Shown: positions 13,801-28,800, counted from the stretch's first letter. The stretch: DNA of 64,000 bases from Branchiostoma belcheri (GCF_001625305.1 NW_017804664.1:1263060-1327059); one strand, 5' to 3'. A program made the numbers and translations. The notes: generated by a model from the letters alone, not told the origin.

Positions 13801-16800
13801 GGGCGGTCTCCTGGGCCAAAACCATCATCTGGAGGCCCGTACGGCCAGTTGCAGTCCCATGGTGTAAAGTGAGGTATCCGGACCCTCCATAGAGTGTCAC
13901 CGGGGTTGTACAACATGGCCAGTCTCTCAAGCTCATTGTCAGTAATGCCTGAGTTTTCAGAGAGTAAATGTGATTTACAATATTATGTCATGTCTTGCGA
14001 TGTAAACCTGCCAGTAGATGAAAGCGAAACATATTTTTTAGCAAAGAGGCGTGTCCAAATGGAATTTTCCAATGTTTATCTAACGCATTTTTAGACGTTG
14101 GCTGCTAAAGCTAGCATAATGGGCTACACTCCTAGCTGACATATAAAGCCTACCTACCTGTCTACATGCACAGGCCAGGTATAAAGCATTTAAGAAAAAA
14201 AAAAAAAACTCAACCTAGTAATTTATTAATACACGAAATATTGTTATTGTATATTTTCTTAAAACTTCTAAAAACATTGCAATGTATATTTACTACAAGA
14301 AAATTAATAGTCAGTATTCTGATTCGGTCAAATGTGTCATTCAACAAAGTTAACGGCGAGCTGTTGCGTAGTTGCTAGTTTCTTAGTCAAAAAAGACCTA
14401 GAAACGATTTTTACTACAGTAAATCTCACCTAGTTCATGTCTTTCGGTTTCGTTTGCTGCCTGCCCATTCCCGTGGACATCTAGACTCGCCTTTCTCGGA
14501 TCAGAAGAATCTAGAAGTTGAATAACTCGACCGTTTTCTGATGCTATCCAGCGTCCTCCACTGCGGTCGTAGTAACCTAAAATCCAAACAAAACTGTGTA
14601 GTTACTGATCAATAGTTTAGCTAAGGCATATATCTACATGTAGCTACTGCAATTAATTGTGTTTCAGTAACTTACTAGTTACAGAAATGAACCTATTTTT
14701 AAAGTTGTAAAGACAGGCATGTCAACCAAGGAACAAAGTATTTTGTGACAGAAAACTGCAAATGTCGTGTTATATTATTTTGTTCCATTGCATGCCATAT
14801 AGCGCTACAAGTTTCATTGCTGTTACTATAGGAAAGATCAAAGCATTCAAAGAATAAATAAATAAATAAATAAATTCAGAGAAATGCTGCTAGCTCGTTG
14901 CAAAACAACGTAAAGGAGGTTCATCAGTCACGTAGAATTATCAGTTAGTAAAGTATTCCGCAATCACTGACTGTTTTTGACAGGTAGAAACACGTTCCTC
15001 CAAATTTAATCGTTTTAAAAGATCATCAACCAGGAATCCCGGAAGGCACATAGAAAAATTAAGGAAGCGGTCCATATCTAGTTGGAACGTGCTGGGATGA
15101 ATCGCAATTAAGGTTGGGAGCTGCCCAAGTCCTACCTACCCCTACTCCGCAAGGAGGCGGGAGAGGTCAGAAGATCCACACAAGTCTCGACCTAGTCTCG
15201 TGTTCTCGTGACACTAGGTCACTCCGTGAGCAAGATGTACAGTGGACATCGAAAATTTGGAAGTACGTGTTTCTACCTGTCAAAAAGAGTCACTGATTGA
15301 AGAATATTCTACTAACTAACGTAAAGGCCGTATGCGCATCGAGTCCAGACCAAATAAATATGGAAGAACAAGTCTAACCTGTAGGAACTGCCGAACCAAC
15401 AGGAAATCCAAGAAAGTTGTTGACGTAAAATGGCAGACTCTGGTTAAAGTTTACATCTGTAGAACCGTTGACGGATGCTTCATCTAGGCTAAAAATGCAA
15501 CATGATCGACATCACTAATTCGGTACATGTATGAAAAGTTTACAGTGTTAGGGTAATGTCCTCACATCATTAATATATTATACCGTAAAATGTAAATTCG
15601 GTCAAGCTGATAATAACAGCCGATTATTTTATTTAAACAGTAACAGTAAAATTCTTATGAGTAGGCTTTTTTGGCGGGGACATTTAGGATATCGAAGATT
15701 TGTAGAACTAAGACAATACATATGTTGCTACCTCATTTCTACAGCATATGTGTAGCCGGTAAATGCTGGGAGCTGGGCAGGCATTGCCTCTTCACCACTG
15801 TCTCCCACGGTGTACTCTGTAACTCGCACACGTGGCCTCTGTATAGTCTGCGTAACAGATAGAAACCAGACAGAAACAGATCAGAGATTGTACATAACAA
15901 AACTTAACCACATGCTGCTTTGCCTCCATTATAACTCCGCATATTAGAAAAGCATCACTGGGAATGCACGGCAAATCTTTATTGTGTATATCAGCAATGG
16001 CATTACCAGATACATTTTGACAGGCAGGCAAAAAGACAAGCCTAAATTAACGATTCACCCAATCGATGTATACTAGTTGATACGACCGTGATATAGTTAG
16101 CTAGTCCAATAATTTCTGTTATGTATGAGATCAAGACGTTCTAGATAACAAATTATATTGCTTCCAATCATGAAAATAATAATTTTATAGCGTATCTATG
16201 TGGTAGCACTTGTACCAATTATATTTGTGAGAGTTGTCAATTAATTTTGCTGAACCTCCCTTATTTTGTGTTCCATTTTTGGCAGTTATTGTGACACCCG
16301 TTCCTGGTTCAAACATCAGAACGGGTTTTCGGCTGCCAGCTTCGTCTTCTACCACCGTGCCTTCGACGACTTGGATGTCAGATGACTGTAGATCCACTTC
16401 TGTCACCTTTAGAAAGGAGTCCAATAATCTACGGTCTTTAAACTGTTCCTAATCCAACTCAAGAAAATTGATTGCAACGTAAGTTTTGACCAAATCACTG
16501 ACTTTCTGACCAGAGTGCTGTAGACACGTGATTTTCCCAAAGTGTGACGTCAGCACTGGGTTAAAGTTCGCCGGAAGTCGGTACCGCCCCCCGTCCCGGT
16601 TGAGAGAAACTTGGTATGCCCTGATATATGCTTCCATCAATTCTCTCGCAAAAAAAATCACGATTAAGAATCTATGATCTTATTAGTCATAATTGTATCA
16701 CAGACTGAATCAATGTGAATGGTCCATGGCTGTCTTCCCTACCTACATATATGCCAGCACCAGTATAAATTACTTAGTATCAAAGAAAAAAAAATCGAAT

Positions 16801-19800
16801 TCTTACCTTAGTGTCCACAGGAATCATGGCCACCGGGTCAACCTGGTTGTATGATTGGATTCTCGGTCGAACGGTGCGCTGTGTCCCGATCATGTTCCGC
16901 CGTCGAAAAACCAAAGTGTCCACGTTCCCACCATTGAGAACAAATTCATATCTGAAAAGATTAGATGTTTAGACAATTAGTGTTTAAAAAGAACAACCAT
17001 ATATTCAATGTAGGCACAGAAATAAGTAAGCGATGATCCTTACGCCATCAATGCAGTACATGGCAATGACCCTTACTTAATATCTTTGTACAAAGGGGCT
17101 GAAAAAAAGTGATAACCTATATTAAAATTACAGTTTACGCGCCTCTAGCACATCTATATATTTTTTTCTAACTACGTCAGTCCAATAAGGTTATCTGAGT
17201 CTAATAGAAGATTTGGGGATATGTCGTCTAGAAAAAGACAGAATTGTAAAAAGATCTGTATGTAGCACATATGTTTGTTGAAATAGGTATCACATGTATA
17301 TACGCCTGTAGGATTTTATTATTTAGTTTTGCTTACCCGCCATCAGTACTTGTTAGTGTGTGGCCCAACGCTGGAGTATCAAGAAGAGACACTGTTACAC
17401 CCGGGAGTGCACTGCCATCTCGTGTTGTCACGTGCCCACGGAGAACTGCAACTCTCCTGTGGATAAGGAAAACAATGTTTTTTTTTTTACATTCAGATAC
17501 AGACTTTTACATTTAAACAATCAGTGTTTTTTTACCTGTTAACGTTTTGTTGAAAGGTCTGAAAAATCTTTTTATGAAAAATGAGCTGTTAATTATAATT
17601 TAAGTGTATATTTATCCGTTTTTTTTTAATTTAGACATTATGGTTTGGTTTCACATAGGAATATTTACAGATCATCGTCAAAACAAATATGGATTCTCTA
17701 ACAGATAGAAATGGAGTCTTGAGGTGCTCTGTTTTTGCTGGAGCAGCTTATAAAATTAGTAGGTTAACGAAGTTATGGTCTGAAACGGGGCATTTATAAA
17801 TTTGTTGTACTCCAAGTGTACTGCAGAAATATTCTTACTCATTGTCCACTGCGTCCGGACTAACATCTTTCTGTACACTTCCATTCTGGAACAGGAACTT
17901 AACCTGTCAAAGATGAAAAAAAAATGTTAGTTAGTGTTTTGGATACAAGACACTGCGTAAACTGTTTATAGGGGTTGTAGACTTACTATCAACGGAAAAT
18001 AAGATTTAAAAAAATGTTAGAAATCATTTCAATAGGTTTTTGTTGAATCACCGTATATGATATAAAGTGCTTGCCAAAACTGAATTAAACAGAATGCTAA
18101 TATGTACTTAATAACATCAAAACTAAAGGAACTTTGATATTATTCGTTATTATCTATAATAAATAGTATTATTTTTGAAATAGAACCTGATCATAAAAGC
18201 TTCTCCCTGCTGCTTGTGTAATGTTGGTATCAGCAGCTGCTAGTTGCTCAAGTGGTGGTGCAGACAAGCACGCAGGATCGTCCACGCACGACATGTCATT
18301 ACAACAGTCTGGATCATCACAATCAACCAGCAGGTCTACAGGAACAAGAATGACTTTTTTCAACATGCATTTACAACCTACAGATACTTGTAGTGCCAGG
18401 GTTAGAACACCAAGTACCCATGCAAAACAAAACGTACATTTGAGACACCAAAGGTCACTCAAGGCTAGGTTAACAGACTACAAACGCCCTAGTTCAACAG
18501 CTTTGGAAGTGTACTTGTTTCTATACCTTAGGTATACAGTCATCTTGACATTCCGTCACAGTATACAAATTTAATATATTCTACAAGAAGCCGGATGTAT
18601 TTGCATGAGAAATTGAAGAAGCCATCTACATCAGGGTATTTCACTGTCCCGTCAACAGAATAAGAGTGTTGTGGTCGGCATTTCCGATTGCTATGTTACT
18701 AGTTTCCCTTGGAAATGTGATAAAATTATTGTACCGGTGCTATCCTTGGTACTGAATGCTTTCCAATGCAATAAGTTGTATTTTACGGCAACATTTTACG
18801 CATTCGTTTGCCCTTAACGAATCATTGCCTGGGTTGTTAATGATTTTGCTACAAGGGCTTTCTATAATTATTAATTATTTTTACATAAAGCGTTATTTTA
18901 TAAATACATGGAAACAGGGCATGCGGTGTGATTCTATACTCACCACCATCATCATCCAAATTGTCGGCACAGTTCGTCTCAGAAACTGTATGAAAATATT
19001 TATGTTAAAATGTCTAGTATCACACATGAAGGGGCGTTAGCTAAATAATCATAATAACATGCTACCATTACCGTATAATTTAACAAACTACCAAACTGAC
19101 CAACTTACATTTAATTTTACAGCAACATTTAGTGTGATTCTTAGGACACAGGTTAAACATTTTCTTTTTTACAAAGTATAAAAACCGTAGTAAACACAAA
19201 TTCAAGAAAAGACTTGAAAACTTATGAGAATATTAAGCAAAAGAATGCTAGAAATGCTGAGATAATTTGAAAAACCCTACAAGCTTAAGCTTCAGTTGGT
19301 GTATTTTTCCTGTGATTGTACATTGACAAACCTGTTCCACAGTATGTTCCTACGAACCCTCTGTCACATGAACATCCCCATTCTCCGTTTGTTCGAACAC
19401 ATTCTCCATTGTCGCTGCATGTTTCATTACAGGCATCTGAAAAGTATTTAAAAATTGCATCACTGAATATAAAATATCCGTACCTCCCCCGTTCCAACCT
19501 TATAGATTGAATATGTTACATGTATTTATAAAATATATTTAGAAACACTAATGAAGAAATCCATTATTTATTATGCAAATTAGTCCATCACTAACACAAC
19601 GTTCATATAATTGTGTGTACACGTATATTAAACAACGTGACATTGGGACAAAGTTTGTACCATAGTATGTCTAAAGTTTTCTTTCGCTTTAAAAAAAATA
19701 AAAGAATAGAAAGAAAATTACGCTGCAGTACCTTTTAAAGCCACAAGAAGGTCCCAAATTTACTTTGACCTTCGTTTTTAAAGAAATACCCTTCTTTAGT

Positions 19801-22800
19801 TATGTTGGTCACAAATATTAGGAAACATGTTTAGGTCATAAAGACAAAAATAATACATAGTAAAAAAATTATAACAATAATAAAGATTTCAGTATTTACC
19901 TTGAGAACACTCTGGTCCCTTCCAACCCCGGTTACAATGGCAGGTTCCATTGACACAGGTTCCACGGATTCCACATACTTCATTGCAGAGTACTGAAAAT
20001 AACCGTTCCATACATTAACAAATGTAACAGAATAATTGTACACTGCACTAGACTTTTGGTCTCTATTTCAATGTAAACCATTAATAGTGCTTGGCATTTT
20101 CCTCTGGTACACAGGTTCGCATAGGGTAAGGAATGTAGAGCGAGTATGAGAGCCCTGACATAGAAATAGAATAACATTAAATTATTCCAGTGTGACTCAA
20201 TAAAATATTGGCCGTCATCCATGGTGCATCTCTTATATGTTTGCTACTGTCTACTCATTTTATTGCTTCGTTCTGGCACTCGTCCACATTGAAATATTTG
20301 TCCCTAACGTCATTTAATATTTCGAGTGTGATTGCTTAAACCCTATACATGTAGCATGTACTGGCAAAGGTCCATGCAACATTATGAATTGTGCGAGGAC
20401 TTTCTGTGGGCAGATCAGGTAACCAAACAGCATGGGGCTTGAATAGAGTAGATAACATCTAAGTAGTCAGCTCACATTGTCTACATGAAGGTCCTCCCCA
20501 GCCCTCATCACAGACACAGTCTCCATCCTCACAACTTCCATGTTCTAGTGAGCAGTCTGCACACAGCTCTGACAATATAGGGAGAAAGAATATAAAGCTT
20601 AAAATTCATTTGTTATACACTTTGTTACTCCAGTTTTTTTTTTAAGTCGCACTGATCTTACCCTTTAAAAACAAAGAGCAAAGTAATCAAGACTAATGTC
20701 AAGCAAAAACTCAACTATGACAGAAATAAGAAGAATTTGAAGAGATCTACTAATGCTACATCAGTAAACCCACAGATACACTAAAGGTATGACTAGATAA
20801 AACATTTTATTCTCTTCTTGAATGGTTGAACCCTTACGCCTTTGGCTAGAAATAAGGCTCAATTTCCGTAATCATACGTTGCATATGTACATGTTGCTAC
20901 AAGATGCCTTCGTCTGAGATGAAATGAACAGTTTATTTATGAAAATGTTTTCAACTCTAAACGTTTAGCAAGTTGAACACAAATGAGAAGTTAGTTCATT
21001 CGACAATAATGCCAGATATTTTGCCACAGGGGCGCCCATTGTTCTGTCCACACAAACCCTGTGGCGAGAGTTTATCACAAACCGCTGCTTTTGTATAGTG
21101 TCCTTCAAGAGAGCAGGTTTGACAGATCAAAACACTGATAAGTCAAGGAGCCGTGCAAGTAAGGTCGCGATTATAAATGGTATTTTGAACTTTGACCAGA
21201 ATCGTTCTGTTTACATTTCAAAGCCAGCCGAGACTGCACATCACGGAATGTAAATACAGGGCACAAGTCACTGTGCAACGATTATGCTTAACTCCGTCAA
21301 GTTTCAAGTTTATTTATTTCACCAGGGAATACCTCAGATCCATTGATCTGCTTTTCAGGTATCCCTGGGCACACATTAAAACATAAAATTTCATAAAAAA
21401 TACAAATTGAACCCAACAATATACAGAAACGTTACAAACATGTACATATACAACACAGTCACATTATAGGCACATATAGTTCATTTTCCAAATTCAGTCC
21501 TCTCCACTAGTCTACAGTCCGTTTTTCTTTCTAAATGCTGATGTTGACGTCAGTTTCCGCTGAAGAAACGCCGTGGGGTAATGTCTTCACCAATTGATAG
21601 AAAAAATATAAAGGCCAAAAACATATTTATGTTAACAGAATGATTTCTGTTTCGCTATATTTTCTTCCTTTTTTTCAGAAGCTAACAGCATTACAAAGTG
21701 GCCTCTATCAGCTATGTATATTTAAGTCTATTTACAACTCCACACCAGTATGCTCAAAATATAATGACAATTTTAGCCTTACTTTCAGAACAGTCCAGTC
21801 CTGTGCTCAGTCGCTCACAGGTACAGATGCCGGTCACATTGTTACAAACACCACTGCCTGAACAGTCAGAAGGACAGCGGCGATACTCTGTTGACATGCA
21901 AAAATAAAGCTTGTTAGACTATTAGTAAGTTATATTGTGTATTATTAATTTGTGTTTGTTTGTTTGTTTGTTTGTTTATTACGATCTCCATTAGTATGGA
22001 AGTTAACTCCATACTATTCTTCCTGGAGTCCAGCAACATAAAATGAAATAACAATAATAATAACAATAAATTCTTTTAGCAATTATAATAAATAAAACAT
22101 ACAAATCATACTGAAATTATAACAAACTTGAAACAGAATCAATCATAGAGAAAAGAAAAGTAAATTGGAGATCAGAGGTCAAATAATAGAAATGATATAT
22201 ATGAAATGAAAGTAATGATTGATGACTTTCCAATCAATACAAAATTGAAGTACCCAAACAGTAAACAAATATTTGAACTGACATAAATAAGAACAAAAAA
22301 ATATGAATAACAAATAAATCAATATACACTCGACAAAATATGGCTCCTTTTAATTAAATGATTAAATAATGACTACTAAAGAAGAGATCTCACTCAATAC
22401 TTAGTGGAACAAAGGCATGAGAACATAATTTAAATCAATACATACTCGCCCACAACAAACTCTTGTTACCACCACAGAGCAAGGGGTGAGCCCTTGTCTG
22501 TGTGTGTATCTTTCAGCATCCGATATCATCCATGCTGTCTGGGTGGCCAATGTATTGCCTCGTTGAATCAAAATGACACAACACACACAAAAAGCTTCAT
22601 GCTATAACAGGAAACTATGTATGGGATGGAAACTAAGTTGATAGAATCAACATTTTTTTTAACACAAGACACACTTAGTATCTGTCTTTATGAAAGCATT
22701 GTGTTACAGCTAAGATAATAACGATAAGGAACTACTTCACTATGGTAAAATATGTTGGACACATATACAATATGTGTCCTTTCGAAGTAGTACCACATAC

Positions 22801-25800
22801 GTGTATCACAAGCGGCGCCCTGCCAACCATGAAAACACCGACAGGTTCCTTCTGTGCAGGCGCCATTTTCATTGCAGTCAGGCGGAATGCAGGCCCCTAG
22901 GCACAATAGATATAAAGCATAAACATTAAAGTAAAGATAGCATAAACCAGAACTTTCGTAAGGTCACATTTTGTAGATAGGGTGCATGTCACGGTGTATA
23001 GTATACGGTGAACTATAAGTGCCTGAAATGTATTCCAGTCCGTACGCTGTGGCTTTGTTGACGAAGCATTGTTGAAAACGCTTTACATTGTACCCTACCA
23101 ACCCTTGTACGAATGAGCTTTTAAGGTAGGTTATTGTGAATTTGGTTGCCCAGTGAGTGATTAATTCTCACTTTCTTAGTAATGGAGTTGGATAGAAGTA
23201 CTTATTATGATGAATAGCAAAGTTCTTTGAGCACAAACATTTATTTTTGCGAGCCGACGTTTCGATGACCGTCTGTCATCTTCATCAGAGCAATTCTGAC
23301 TGGTTTGCTGTGCACTGTTACTTTATGCACTTAAGCTAGTTTTTTTTTACCGTTAACAATGTGAACAGAAGCAGTTATTTCTGTTAACAAAAAAATAAAT
23401 GGTTGTGATCAAATAGCTGCTATTCATTCGTGTACCAACCTGACGAAATTATTTACGCCGGGTACTTATTATGATCTTTGAGAAACCATGTCGCCGTTAC
23501 TTCTAGAAAAGTTACCTTCTTCACAAGCTTCTCCTTTCCAGCCGGCCTCACAGGAGCAAGTCCCGTTGATACAGACACCACGGCTGTTACAGTCTCTCGG
23601 ATTGCAGTCAGCTAGTATAACACAGGATCGTTCAATTAGTACAGAAGGGCATGTTTTTATTCCAAGACATGATATTGTCAATCTAACGTGATTGTCAATA
23701 CTATTCACATTTTTCGCTGTGGATAGTGGTTCTTTGTAGTAATGATTTTCGGATATTTTTCATCAAAAGTCTGTTATGGTATTAAAGACGTATTGATGTG
23801 GGTTTGAGAACGTAGTTGAGGAATTGACGAAATATTGGCAGGAAAGGTCTATAGTAGAGGGGATTCATTCCTCAAGCTACCGACATCTTGCACACGCAGT
23901 CGTCCCTCAGTAAGACATCTGGAGCCGCATAGTTCCCGTTTAGAACTTTTATTNNNNNNNNNNNNNNNNNNNNTCTTACTGAGGGACGACTGCGTGTGCA
24001 AGATGTCGGTAGCTTGAGGAATGAATCCCCTCTACTATATATTGGCAGGAAAGGTCATAATATAATTTGTAGCAAAGAACTAACTGAGGAATCTATTTAT
24101 TGCTGTGATTATCAAAATGAAAGCACTACTTACGAAGTTGACATTGCTGCCCTGTCCATCCTTGAAGACACACACATCCTCCACCGCCCCAGCTGCCATG
24201 GTCAGAGCAATTGTTTGGCGTTCTCTCACAAGGCACAGCCTCAACTTAGCAAAAAAATGCGTTCAACTTCCATTTAATACCAAGGTCTACGAATCCCTTG
24301 AAGTTTTATTGAGTAAGTCGGTCTAAATCAAACTTGATAATGATTTTATTGAAAAATGTTTCTTTTTTATGCGCTTTGATCATCCTGTATCAAACAAACC
24401 CATTTCAAATTATATTTTCAACATCACAAAGAAACGAGAGAAAGCCATACCTCTGCATTAGTGTAGTTTTAGAGCTGTTTGTACTTTAAACATGTATATT
24501 ACCTTTTCATCTGTTCAACTGTACTTAGCCCGATAGGGCATGAATGTACAGTAAAGATTTATTTCATGTATTTATTTATTTTGATCATGCATATGATTTC
24601 CCGAATGATATTGGCTGTGCATCTTATTATATCTACCAGCAGGTGTTATACTTATAATTGTAGGAGCCTCCAATTTGTGTAAGACATGTTTCTGTCGTCC
24701 GATATATGTTCGGCTATCTTATCTTCTAGCATATGTAGGATCAGCTCAACTATTTGCATTCAACGGGTGGTTTGCGTCGTGCATCTTTTGTACGTTTTGT
24801 TTTCTTCTTCTCTCTCCCACTATAAAAATACACAAAGACTGCTTGTCACAGCTTGTCGGACTGAAAGCGATTAGTCAGAGCATGTTAGATCTATTTTTCT
24901 GGAATGAAACAATAGATAACTTACTTTGTGAGCAATCCACTCCCTTATAAGGTGTTCGACAGTCACACTGGCCTGTTACATTGTTACACGTGCCTTGTCC
25001 AGAACAATCCGCTGGACAGGGTCGAAATGCTGTGTAACAACATGGAGTACAGATACGCGTTGAAGTAGTGTTTTGTTATTATCTTAAAACATCAATAGGA
25101 TGCCATAGACTGTCGTGTAGTAGTAATTGCTGAGTTGTTGTTTCAGTAGACATAATTCGCACACGTCTACTCGGTGTGCTAAGACAGTTACAGGAAAAAA
25201 AATCAATAAACACAGCATTATGAAATCTAACGCACGCCTAATTTACCTGTGTCACAACCGCTGTCTTGCCATCCGTTAAAACATCTACAGGAACCAGAAA
25301 CACATACCCCGTTCCCGTTACAGTCAGCAGGATCACAGAGTTCTGTGCGTGCATATGGAATATGAAAATAGTCAGTTTTCGTTCTTTTTGTTAATGTTTG
25401 TCTATGCATTAAGTATCACAGCAAAATGGAGGTAAAGAACATGACAACGTACTACAACTGCGTGAAACCCGCAATATACTGTGCATATAGAACAAAAGAA
25501 CATCTCATGTAAGGTCCTATTTGTAAATATATAGTTAACATACCGTCTGGACTTTCCAAATGTTATGTGTGCAACATACCGATATTTGCAGTCTCAATAA
25601 AGAGGCCCTAAGAAAAATATGAATTTGGAAAATAAAACTGGCTTCAACACTATATTCAGAAACTTACCTACTGAACAGTCATCTCCAGCCCAACCTGCCT
25701 CGCATGCGCAGGTCCCGTCAGTACACACTCCGTTGTTAAAGCAATCATTTGGACACGAAGCTTCTGCTCACAAATATTATCAGTACAAAAACAACAAGCA

Positions 25801-28800
25801 GTATCAATTGAAAAAATCAATAGAATAATCGTCAATGTATACTAAGTAATAGTATCTAACACAATTGTGTTTTTATTGTCAATGAAGAGCAGTTACTGGA
25901 AAATGCAAGACGATTTTAAATATCTGAATCAAAATAAACACAAATTATAACAAGTTGCAGTCAAAATGCACCTGACCATTTTTATATTTAAGTAACGTAG
26001 AATTTGCTAAAAACGTTGGCTACCTTTTCAAAAAAATAACTTAAGTTTACCTTATTTGTGTTTTATGATACTGCACTCAATATGTCATAATATTTAGTGT
26101 TGATATTTATTTGTATAAATAGATAGATTGCCGGGATTAGGGCACCAAAAGGAAGCATATTAAGAGTTAGCCATACCTGTAGTGACGAAAGTGATTGTTC
26201 CTTTTAATGCCTGACCAGCTCCGTTATAGACGGCAAAGATCCAGTTCCCTTCAAACGTATGACCTGGGAAGTCAATGGTGGTCGTGGCCCGTTTCTGCCG
26301 CTCAACGTTACTATAATAAAAGTTTCCAGTTATGCGTGATTATCCAGTAGTTGCAATGTGAATATTATCATACAATGTAAACGTTTTTGTAACCTTGTAA
26401 CTGTTTGTTAGCGTCATCATTATAAATAATATACAAGAAGGTATGGCTAATGTTAAACACCTAGTCTTATTATATTGATACATAATTATCATGTCATAGA
26501 GAATTCCATGTCATCGTCATTTCTTGCTTTGGGTCTATGAAATATTGATCACATTAAAACTTCCAAAGGCGTCGCGTGCTCTCCATAACGATCCAAATTT
26601 TATTTACAGTTCAAAACGAAATCACACATTGCAACGAAACTTTTTTATGTGGAAATATATATATTTTCTTATTTAAAAATTTTGGTGTAAGCTGAAACAT
26701 TAATACGCTATGAATAGACATATTGATTAACAGTATTTTAAAATTCCATAGTTCACATATATAGGTACTTCATTCCATTTTCTGTTAAATGCACCTAGAG
26801 TCATCTAAAATTCACCGTATGTATGCCAATTTATACACAATGCGATGACAAAACGAGAGATGTAATACATCCTTGACACAATATCATATTACTATCAATA
26901 GAGTAACATTAGTATTATAATTAGTATCTTTATTGTTATATATAAAACTAGATCAGCTTCTTAGAACTGTTAGATATGTCACCTCTTAGAACTGTTAGAT
27001 ATTGTTAGTATGTATATATGTTGCCATATGTGGTACCCGTTACATTTGTTGTGCAGTAAAGTTTAAAAAAAAAGGTAAAACTGACCTTGCTGATGAGGTC
27101 TGTACGACATCGTAAGTGACGTGAGTCGGCCTGCAGCCCTGACAGCCGTACACAGCGACATGGGCAGGCACGTCACCCGGGATGTCCAGCTCCATGGACA
27201 CCTCTGATCGGGCTGACAGGTCCATGGAGTAAAATCCCAACTCTCCTGCAGGAATGCGCAGAGCCACGGGCTGCCCTGGTAGTACTAAAGTAAAAACAAA
27301 CATGCATCTATGCCTTACATAGTTAAACTGTTATGAACAAGAAACATACATTTGTGATATAGATAACTTTGGAATTCGTAAAGCAGTAGCCATAAATTGA
27401 ATATTGAAACAGGTAGATATTACGATATAGCCCCTGACCAAAGGTTCTGTCCATTTTGTCCAAAGCATATAGAAAATGAATTTCTTTTTGTATTGGAATG
27501 TACCCAATATGATGTTCTACGTAACAAACTATTTAAATTCCTGGAATTAAGTACCATATATTTCAAGAGTCTCGATGTTGGAGACAGATTTGAATATATC
27601 TTTACATGTAACGGTCCCCATGCCCAACGCAAAAATAAGTAGATATATAAAGGAATGCTTTGCTATTAGAAAAATACCGAAACTTGTGATTAGCCCAATC
27701 GAATGTAACACTTTATCAAAGACTTGTGTTATCCCTTATTATTTGAATAATTATGATATAGATATGTTAGGTTTTATTCGACATTAGGTCTATTTTATTG
27801 CTGTTACTCTCTTTATGTAGTTTGTCATACATTGTACCAGGTGCAATTGTCGTGCAGTAAAGTTCTTCATATAACAAAAGTGTTACACTGGACATTACAG
27901 GGACACGGGGCATTAGAGGGACACGGGACATTAGAGGGACACGGGACATTAGAGGGACACCAACATAATATATCGGCCGGCAAAGCAGTACGGTGAATCA
28001 TAGTCCTAAATATGATAGGTAGTATATAGTATAATTGTTTTAATGTATAAATTCGTAGCAATTAGCATTAGAATATAGCGTTCCAGTATGAAATACTCAT
28101 GTTTTGCATACAGCATGTCCTCCTTAGCATACAGCATTTAGCCCATCTGGGCAAGAACATGCAATAAAGATTCATATCAATTATAAGACCTCTAAAGATT
28201 TGTTTTTCCTTTAAAAAAGCCCATTAGAATAAGGTCTATGATTCAAAGAAGCAATTTTTTAAGAATCGTCAATAAAAAATCCCTTTTAGTTACGGTTGAT
28301 TGAAATGAAAACTGGGGACGCCAACATGGCGATCATCACCATCCACAGTGTTGTGATTTTCTGTAGTCTATGGAAGGTTTCAATTGGTTACTGCAGAAAA
28401 GTATAGAATTTGGGCAAATGCCTCTCATAAATATTATGCCAGAAAAGACGCCATCGAATGTAAGCCATTTGATTTTCATAAAGCCTAGTAATTTCCAGGT
28501 AAAAGACATTTAGGAGGAAGAAACGTACCTAGAACCGTGCTTATCTAGTTCTATTCCTGAGGCAAGGATCAGGCATGATTTTGAAAAGTTTCCACTTTTA
28601 CATGTAGATTTGCTCAAGGTTTGGTTCTGGCTACTCGTGGCACATTCTAAACGGTACCTGGGCATGGTTTTGGATAAAGGGTGGTTATGTATACAATAGG
28701 GGAGTTATTTACCAGTCGGAGGCATTGTAGATGGGTATGATGGCGACGGTGTTGTTGACGGCAGTGATGATGTAATTGCCGGCGTACCAGGCACGGTGGG

